A stretch of 13,255 nt of DNA from Candidatus Margulisiibacteriota bacterium (GTDB taxonomy: Bacteria; Margulisbacteria; WOR-1; O2-12-FULL-45-9), in the NCBI GenBank assembly GCA_030018645.1, contig JASEHX010000028.1, positions 1 to 13,255 of the forward strand. Direction: 5' to 3'. The notes beneath the pieces were generated by a model. The model ran no database searches and had not been told where the DNA came from. It saw nothing but the letters and a program-made list of their open reading frames with translations. Positions 1 through 5,100 of this stretch are shown piece by piece (positions within the stretch are counted from its first letter, which is position 1; the number at the start of each line of letters is the position of its first letter). The translations under genes were made by a program, and so were the position numbers.

Positions 1-1
1 A

Positions 2-55
2 TTGTACCAGTTTTCCTATCTTAACCAGTGGTCCAGTTTTTGGGGTCAATTATAG
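2..55 (+). mobile_element. Possible 3' edge of a decayed insertion sequence (transposase C-terminus and/or terminal inverted repeat)
   Basis: A frame open from the window edge to a TAG at 53-55 reads LYQFSYLNQWSSFWGQL. A tryptophan-rich ending of this kind is reminiscent of the C-termini of integrase-core (DDE) transposases. The same DNA, TGGTCCAGTTTTTGGGGTCA at 29-48, also resembles the terminal inverted repeats of IS3-like elements (in reverse, TGACCCC then an A-run and TGGACCA). Only the last 17 codons are visible and the partner inverted repeat would lie outside the window, so this rests on resemblance alone. It could be chance intergenic sequence. Confidence 0.3.
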
Positions 56-134
56 AGTAAGCACGCTTACCCAAAGCACAAACCGGCTTAGTTGACCAAA
101 ATAGGGAAATCAGCGACTGGCGATTTGTTCCTCG

Positions 135-175
135 CAATTCGTGATAAAAACGTATCTTTATCTCTGCGGCTACTA
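135..175 (+). repeat. Dispersed TTCG-rich repeat, copy A (3' part only)
   Basis: These 41 bases match the 3' part of copies B (1156-1196) and C (2018-2058) at about 37 and 38 positions. The shared elements are CAATTCGTGATAAAAAC, then TCTTTATCTC, then GCGGCTACTA. The 5' half of the full unit, including the CCGCGATAA arm, is not recognisable upstream, so this copy is truncated or diverged. Its last three bases, CTA, are the TAG stop of the minus-strand remnant gene at 173-595, so that reading frame ends inside the repeat. Positions 56-134 hold nothing else I can identify. Confidence 0.8.
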
Positions 176-595
176 TCTTGCCACCCCAGCCGCTTTAAAC
201 AATTGGTCGATTTCGGATTCAGGGAATCCTGCTTTAGCCATTTCAGAAGCGATTACTTTTTGAGTAGCATCAGTGTGGTATTGACTTAACATAGAGTGTG
301 TTTCTTTTAATGCTTTTTGAAATATTATCTTTAGTTGATCTTTATCTAAACCAGCTTTGGTTGTTTCTGAAACAATTTTAGTGATGGGTTCTGCTTTATC
401 AGATGAAGTCAAATAAAAATAGCAAGAGTCAATTATCTCTAATGTCTCCAGCGCTAACACATTTAATTGATCCTTATCTAATCTGGTGTTAATTATTTCT
501 GTCACAAAAATATCAATAGCCCAGGCCCTAAGAGTTAAATCACTAATGGATTTTATTGTATTTAGAGTTTCTTGGAATAGCTTATTAATTTCAGT
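173..595 (-). pseudogene. Remnant of a protein built of about 40-residue helical (TPR-like) repeats
   Basis: An ORF caller would start this at a GTG at 505 (110 aa). The frame, however, stays open for 30 more codons up to a TAA at 596-598, and the extra sequence is homologous to the rest. Reading from 595, three units can be aligned: one beginning LFQETLNTIKSISD, one beginning LALETLEIID, and one beginning IFQKALKETHSML. The first two end in LDKDQL and the third in the related FPESEI. A fourth unit starts LFKAAG and stops after GVAR inside repeat copy A. The pattern, an amphipathic helix, a variable middle, a second helix ending in KAG, then an acidic turn, resembles TPR-like solenoid repeats. 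There is no ATG or TTG in the extension, no Shine-Dalgarno sequence before the GTG, and both ends meet repeat pieces (607-620 and 135-175). I infer an eroded internal fragment of a longer repeat protein. A small expressed protein from the GTG is the alternative. Confidence 0.6.
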
Positions 596-606
596 TTATT
601 GTTAGG

Positions 607-620
607 GACAAAACAATTCG
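607..620 (+). repeat. Fragment of the dispersed TTCG-rich repeat, copy D
   Basis: GACAAAACAATTCG is identical to 1149-1162 in copy B and 2011-2024 in copy C, in the same orientation. The flanks do not match further, so it is a core fragment. It lies between the 5' end of the remnant gene and the promoter of the small membrane-protein operon, matching the position of copy B ahead of the next operon. Confidence 0.55.
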
Positions 621-625
621 GGCAA

Positions 626-655
626 TTGACATAAAATCATACAGAATGATAGTAT
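626..655 (+). promoter_or_regulatory. Predicted promoter of the small membrane-protein operon
   Basis: A perfect -35 box TTGACA (626-631) is followed after 18 nt by TAGTAT (650-655), a 4/6 match to the -10 consensus. Transcription would start near 662, only a couple of bases before the ATG at 664, so the message would be leaderless or nearly so. A perfect TATAAT at 655-660 overlaps this box but would need a 23-nt spacer. The same geometry recurs at 1210-1238 ahead of the PIN-toxin gene. Confidence 0.5.
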
Positions 656-663
656 ATAATAAC

Positions 664-873
664 ATGGAAAAGTTAAACCCCTCTCAACTTAAGGCATTTT
701 CAGAATTTATGAACATGATTGCAGCTGCATGGTTTACTTCTGGGGTGATTGCTCCGCTTTTTGCTCATCCAAATTCATTTATCGAATTATTATCTTATAT
801 TGTCGTAGGCTTATTAATGACCTGGGCGACCATGTTTTTATCATTATCCTTGGTAAAGGAGATACAATTATGA
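664..873 (+). CDS. Small two-helix membrane protein (69 aa)
   Basis: I do not recognise the family. The protein has a short polar N-terminus (MEKLNPSQLKAFSEF) and two hydrophobic segments, about residues 16-34 and 42-64, joined by a short loop containing HPN, and ends in KEIQL. It should form a helical hairpin in the inner membrane. I chose the ATG at 664 over the in-frame ATG at 646 because the earlier one would place promoter sequence inside the gene and add residues (MIVYNN) that look like translated promoter. No Shine-Dalgarno sequence precedes either start, which fits a leaderless message from the promoter at 626-655. The stop overlaps the next start in an ATGA at 870-873, so translation of the two is probably coupled. 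Confidence 0.75.
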   Translation: MEKLNPSQLKAFSEFMNMIAAAWFTSGVIAPLFAHPNSFIELLSYIVVGLLMTWATMFLSLSLVKEIQL

Positions 874-968
874 TCGAATGGACGTTTTCAAATACTTACT
901 ATTTTGCAGCAATAGTTACTAGTTTGGCCTTAATTGCATTGTACATATATTTTTGGAGGAAAAGGTAA
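870..968 (+). CDS. Single-pass membrane miniprotein (32 aa)
   Basis: A 33-codon frame follows a strong Shine-Dalgarno sequence (AAAGGAG, 855-861) and overlaps the stop of the preceding gene by 4 bases. The product starts MIEWTFSN, has one hydrophobic segment (about residues 9-28) and ends in FWRKR. The positive-inside rule predicts N-out, C-in topology. The longer upstream open frame from 729 is only a shadow of the preceding gene. Size and layout recall tiny accessory subunits of membrane complexes (CydX- or KdpF-like) or hydrophobic toxic peptides, but nothing in the sequence picks one of these, so function is unknown. Confidence 0.7.
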   Translation: MIEWTFSNTYYFAAIVTSLALIALYIYFWRKR

Positions 969-970
969 TT

Positions 971-1054
971 ATGGATACGAACATTTTGGCCGCCATTGCC
1001 ATTATATTGGCGATCATAAGTATTAGTATCGGTTACGCTTATAATCATCGTTAA
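971..1054 (+). CDS. Single-pass membrane miniprotein (27 aa)
   Basis: The ATG at 971 lies 2 bases after the TAA of the previous gene and 10 bases after GGAGGA (955-960). It starts 27 codons that read MDTNILAAIA, then an unbroken Ile/Leu/Ala/Ser stretch (residues about 4-22), then GYAYNHR. It is too short for usual gene callers. The strong Shine-Dalgarno sequence, tight spacing and coherent single transmembrane helix are the support. With the two genes before it, it makes an operon of three membrane miniproteins. The function is unknown, and a chance ORF remains possible. Confidence 0.6.
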   Translation: MDTNILAAIAIILAIISISIGYAYNHR

Positions 1055-1085
1055 TTTTCTGTCTCGATAATATTCTAGCCTTTCT

Positions 1086-1198
1086 CATCCGCGATAATTA
1101 GCGTTGATATGCGCCATTCGCGTCTCATGATTTTTCGCGTAGATTCGAGACAAAACAATTCGCGAGAAAAACGTATCTTTATCTCTGCGGCCACCAAG
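1086..1198 (+). repeat. Dispersed TTCG-rich repeat, copy B (full length)
   Basis: This copy aligns with copy C (1949-2060) throughout, starting at CATCCGCGATAATT and ending at CACCAAG, and weaker similarity may begin about 10 bases earlier. The 3' 41 bases are the best conserved. The ends are imperfectly complementary: CCGC and GATAA (1089-1097) can pair with TTATC (1179-1183) and GCGG (1187-1190), leaving a 3-nt bulge. An inner GTCTC (1122-1126) can pair with GAGAC (1147-1151). The copy begins 31 bases after the miniprotein operon and ends 11 bases before the -35 box of the PIN-toxin promoter. It contains no gene. Confidence 0.85.
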
Positions 1199-1209
1199 CA
1201 AGTGTGTGT

Positions 1210-1238
1210 TTGACATGTTTGTGGCATCTTGATAATAT
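1210..1238 (+). promoter_or_regulatory. Predicted promoter of the PIN toxin-antitoxin operon
   Basis: TTGACA (1210-1215) is followed after 17 nt by TAATAT (1233-1238). An overlapping GATAAT (1231-1236) with a 15-nt spacer is an alternative -10. The -10 box ends 8 nt before the ATG at 1247, exactly as in the promoter at 626-655. This predicts a start of transcription at or next to the start codon, and no Shine-Dalgarno sequence is present. Confidence 0.55.
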
Positions 1239-1246
1239 AAAGCATC

Positions 1247-1735
1247 ATGACGCTGAAACCAAGAATTTATCTTGAAACGACCATTTTTAATTATTATTTT
1301 CTGGAAGATTCTGGAAGAAAAGAAGATATAATAGCTACGAAAAGACTGTTTGAAGAAATAAAACTGCAAAACTTTGAGGCCTATGTCTCAGCCCTTACCA
1401 TTGCTGAGCTGGAAAGATGTCCGGATCCCGCCAAAAAGACAAAAATGCTATCATTGATCGAAAGCTATAACCTTTTAAGGATAAACTTTGAAAGTCCAGT
1501 ACTTTATGAAGAGTTGGCCGGGAAATATATATTGGCAGGAGCGATCCCAGAATCTAAAAGAGGCGATGCATTACATATTGCTATTGCTACGGTAGCAAAA
1601 ATGGATATCTTAGCCAGCTGGAATTGTAACCATATTGTAAGATTTAGGACGCAAGAGTTGGTACGAGCGATTAATCTTTCCAATAATTATACTGATTTGG
1701 CAATTAATACTCCCAAAGAGGTGGTTGGCACATGA
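1247..1735 (+). CDS. PIN-domain protein, VapC-like toxin (162 aa)
   Basis: The product is a single PIN domain of typical toxin length. Visible landmarks are the first beta strand with YLETTIFNYYF (residues 8-18), where E10 sits at the usual first acidic position, SALTIAELERC (48-58) with the conserved E54, GDALHIAIA (106-114) with D107, and MDILASWNCNHIVRF (119-133), the standard last strand with the WN motif. PIN enzymes are metal-dependent RNases, and in VapBC systems the toxin cleaves RNA in the cytoplasm until bound by its antitoxin. Glu at the first position where Asp is usual is seen in one branch of the family and need not inactivate it. The ATG at 1247 has no Shine-Dalgarno sequence and lies 8 nt after the -10 box. 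The stop overlaps the next gene by 4 bases. RNase activity and toxicity are inferred. Confidence 0.85.
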   Translation: MTLKPRIYLETTIFNYYFLEDSGRKEDIIATKRLFEEIKLQNFEAYVSALTIAELERCPDPAKKTKMLSLIESYNLLRINFESPVLYEELAGKYILAGAIPESKRGDALHIAIATVAKMDILASWNCNHIVRFRTQELVRAINLSNNYTDLAINTPKEVVGT

Positions 1736-1926
1736 AAAACTATTTTTCTGACCCAAATCAAGAAGTGGAGATGTGGAAAGATGCTTTTTATAATGAATTA
1801 AAAAAAGTTTCTGCCCCCGATCTAGAAAACTACTTAAACAAAGAAGCAGACCAAATTCTTAAGAAATATCACATTAAATGTGTTCCCGCTAAAACTATCA
1901 AATCGCTTGAGCTTGTTTCCAATTAA
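1732..1926 (+). CDS. Probable antitoxin partner of the PIN toxin (64 aa)
   Basis: A short, charged protein begins in the ATGA overlap with the toxin gene, 8 nt after a GAGGTG Shine-Dalgarno sequence (1718-1723). It contains EVEMWKDAFYNELK (residues 11-24), then LENYLNKEADQILKKYHIK, then a short tail. It is predicted largely helical, with no recognised DNA-binding motif at the N-terminus. From memory, small proteins with this pattern accompany PIN genes of the YLETTIFNYY type, in toxin-first order, the reverse of the classical vapBC order. I assign the antitoxin role from size and position. The C-terminal part is the likely toxin-binding segment, as in other VapB proteins, but this is not visible here. 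Confidence 0.6.
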   Translation: MKNYFSDPNQEVEMWKDAFYNELKKVSAPDLENYLNKEADQILKKYHIKCVPAKTIKSLELVSN

Positions 1927-1948
1927 AATTGGCGTTTCTATTCGTGTA

Positions 1949-2060
1949 CATCCGCGATAATTTGAGTAAATTCGAATAATATGAGAGTCGGATTCTTCGA
2001 GTAAATTCGCGACAAAACAATTCGTGATAAAAACCAATCTTTATCTCCGCGGCTACTAAG
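1949..2060 (+). repeat. Dispersed TTCG-rich repeat, copy C (full length)
   Basis: This is the second full copy, aligned with 1086-1198. It contains the conserved GACAAAACAATTCG (2011-2024) and ends in GCGGCTACTAAG. The complementary ends are kept: CCGC and GATAA (1952-1960) against TTATC (2041-2045) and GCGG (2049-2052), again with a 3-nt bulge of different sequence from copy B. An inner GTCG (1987-1990) can pair with CGAC (2010-2013). It follows the antitoxin stop by about 20 bases and abuts the hairpin at 2060-2092. Confidence 0.85.
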
Positions 2061-2092
2061 GGGGCCAACGTGCCTGTTTTACGCTGGCCCCC
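2060..2092. terminator. Strong GC-rich hairpin between converging transcription units
   Basis: GGGGGCCA (2060-2067) pairs perfectly with TGGCCCCC (2085-2092). After one A-C mismatch the stem continues with CGT (2069-2071) against ACG (2081-2083), closing a 9-nt loop. It lies between the converging toxin-antitoxin operon and giant gene, where a bidirectional terminator is expected. Neither side has a U-tract directly after the stem: the plus strand continues AATTAAAACAAAAATA and the minus strand CTTAGTAGCC. It may work with a factor, protect 3' ends, or not terminate at all. Confidence 0.5.
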
Positions 2093-2126
2093 CAATTAAA
2101 ACAAAAATATTTTACTATTCCATTTG

Positions 2127-5100
2127 CTAACGGAAACTGGAAAAAATTTCGTACTGCCTGGCTTCTTCTGGCGACGGGCGCATGCCCAAAAAATCTATTT
2201 TAAAATCAACTGCTTTTTCTTCTCTTAATACTCCTTCTTTGGTGCAGCAATCGCGGATGTCGCTGTTCATGAACCGCTGCTCCAGCGTCAGTTCGCTTCC
2301 ACCGATGGTTTGCGTCGGGTCAATGGTATAGAGGGTGGAAAGGCGAGTTTGCCAGGTCATAATACTGGCCTTGCTTAGTAGATCAAGGCAGTTTTGGAGG
2401 CTTAATCCATCAAAATGCTCGAGTGCCGCAACCATATTTTGCGTACTGCCGATAGGAGAGCCGGGATCGGCAGCCGCTAAGTCAGACATGAATTGGAAAA
2501 TCTCTCTTTCGGAAAGGCGGATATAAATTTCCCTTTCTTCAACCCGGCCGCTAATATGTGTCCCATAGCGCGGGACATACAATTCCTTTTTACCGGTAAG
2601 GATAGAAAGGGTTTCCCATTCAGCCTTTTTGAACAATACATCTAATGTGCCGCCGGCTTGGAGGAAAACAGTTAACTCCTGCTGCAGGGCAGTTCTTTCT
2701 TCTTTAGCGACAGCCAAATCTTCTAATACAATCCTTTGCGCAATACCTGGGTTGCCTCTGGCAGCATGGGCTTCGGCGCCGGCGCCAAGCAGCAGATGGG
2801 CGGCAGATTCGATGCCGGCAAGGGTTGAGCTAAAAGCCCCGCCTTCGTGCAATTCCGCCTGCATTGCGTCGTAGGTCCTTTCATTGACTGATTCTGCATA
2901 ACTGGGCAATAAAAGGCCAGTGCCTAAATCGCTGGCAAGGTTAACCCAGCCCAGCACAAGAAGAGCCCTTCCTGCCCCTACTTTTGATCCCATGTTTAAT
3001 AATGATTTTGGCGCCACGCGGCCTAGCAAGCGGCAGGCAGCGGGAGTGGTAAAAGTAACGCCCAAATGTACATAGGGATTACGCAATGAAGATGCTTCGG
3101 AAATGCCGACACCATCAAGTATCCCTTCGTAGGCCATGCTGACCACGGCCATTTCTGCCAGCCCATTAAACAGACCTTTCCCTTCACTTAACGCTCGCGC
3201 CAACTTGGTAGGGTTGTTAGCTGCACTGGCGATGCGCATGGCTTCGGCGGCCCTGGTTCCCAGAATACCTCTAGTCAACAAGCTTTGGGTGCCCATATTG
3301 GTAAGGTGGGCGGAAGAAAGGACCAGCAAAAAGTTAGCGGCTTCGTTGTCTATACCAAGAGCATTGACAATGGCTTGGCTTCCCATTAAGACCAATAATC
3401 CAGCCACTAATCCAGCACCTTGCATTTTTAATGCTTGGTAGCCGGTTTGGATCGTGGCAACTTTTTCGTATTCCGCCAGCCAGACCTTGCCTTCTTCGGT
3501 GCGCAAGAGGGCTTGTCCTTCTTTGGTACGCAGGAATTCGATCAGCTGATTGACTGTTTCCGGGTTTTTTAAAATATCTTCCGCTTGGCGCATGGTTGTT
3601 TCATCAAATCTAAAATCAGCCGAGGCGGGCTGGGCGGACGAGACGGAAGTGCGAGCTGGTTCAACTGCCGGTTGCGGTGAACTTTCGGTCAGGGAAAGAG
3701 TTACCTGGGTTTTTCCCGCATTTCCCACAAAGCCCAATTCTCCACGGCGATGCGGCGTTAGATTAATTTTCATATTACCGTTTTCGCCGCGCCCAATGGT
3801 CATGGCGGTTAATCTAAAGTTGCCGCTGGCATTTGCCTTTGCCCTCATTAGCTTAGATCTTGAATTGCTTGCCTGCGAGCTTAATAGGTCAACGTCGGCA
3901 GAAGTTAAAGCCGTACCTCTTTCAATAACAACGTTTGTAAATCCGCCCCGGCGCACGGCCTCAACAAATCTGCTTTGATGTTCAGGCGAAAGCGCATCAA
4001 GCGCCCCACGTAATTGTACTTTCCCTTGCTGTCCAATAATTTCCCGCAAGGCGGCTTCTGGATTGTAGGGTGCGTCTGCTGCTGGCGGTGGTTCAGCCGG
4101 GCGGGCAGGGGGTGTTTCGGATGCTGGAGTACGAACTGGTTCACTGTGACCTTGAACACGACAGCTGTTAGCAAATTCCACAAGACGCATCATTTCTGAT
4201 TGACTAACACCGGTTTTTTTCCAATCAGCCGAAACCCTTTCTGAAATAGCGCCGGCTTCCTCTAAAGTGATGCCAAACTTAGATAGAAATGCAGGAGATT
4301 CTCCTTGTAAAGACATAGCCATAATTCTGGCAAGTACATCTCCACGAACAGTAATGGATTTGGAGGTTATCGTTGCGCCGTCTCTAACATTTAAGTTGTC
4401 AAATCGATATGATCTAGTGCGGCCCGATCGGCTTAAATCAGCAACTTCACGCAGAATCTCAACGCCGCCAATTTTTTTGCCTGAAGGAGGTAAAGCGGCT
4501 GGCTGCTCTATTTCAGCTTGGTTGGCTGATCGAACCTGTTTATATCCTTCGAGTAATTGACGGATTTCCCTTTGACTTCCTTTATCAAAGGTGCCGGTCA
4601 ATCTTCGCCACAACCTTTTCAAACCAGTATCTGTTGCTGTTGAATCAGTTAATGCCAGCAAATCAGAATTTCTTATCTGGGTTTCAGTGGTATGGGCTTT
4701 TAATTCTGCCTCCAGCTCTTGTAATATTGCCATATTTCGGAGAGAGGGATCTGTGGTTACTGAACTTTTTGCTTGTTCCAGCGCGGCCAAAAGTTCACCT
4801 GAAACTCTATACATCCTTAAAGTTGTATTTAACTCAGGATTGGCGCGTGCCCGCCTTAAGGTGTCAATTACCTGCTGTGTCTCTGCTTCAGTAAATGGAA
4901 CAGCCGGTTTTTTATGCAATTCCGATAATACTATGTGTCCCGTCCGTTCAACGGCGGAGCTTACCCCCGCTTTAACTTTACCCCAGAAAACACCAGGGGT
5001 GGGAGTTTGGTTTTTAATTCTGGCATGATAAGCGGCTCCCTGTCGAAGGCGGGTCCTAAAGCGGGGCTTTTCAGTTGTGACCTCATCCAGCGCATATATT

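Noticed and set aside
92..289. 65-aa plus-strand open frame
   Set aside because: It runs through repeat copy A and antisense to the remnant repeat-protein gene, whose repeating units clearly show the coding strand is minus.
655..660. TATAAT as the -10 box of the miniprotein operon
   Set aside because: It matches the consensus perfectly but would be 23 nt from the TTGACA at 626-631, too far for a standard promoter. The overlapping TAGTAT has an 18-nt spacer.
1085..1369. 94-aa minus-strand open frame
   Set aside because: It covers repeat copy B and the promoter and start of the PIN gene in antisense, and has no family resemblance.
1919..1932. Palindrome CCAATT-AA-AATTGG over the antitoxin stop codon as a terminator
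   Set aside because: The stem is short and AT-rich with no U-tract after it; it is likely chance.
135..2060. Canonical integron attC sites or a CRISPR array
   Set aside because: The repeats lack the GTTRRRY core boxes of attC. They are few, long and irregularly spaced with genes between them, unlike CRISPR repeats and spacers.
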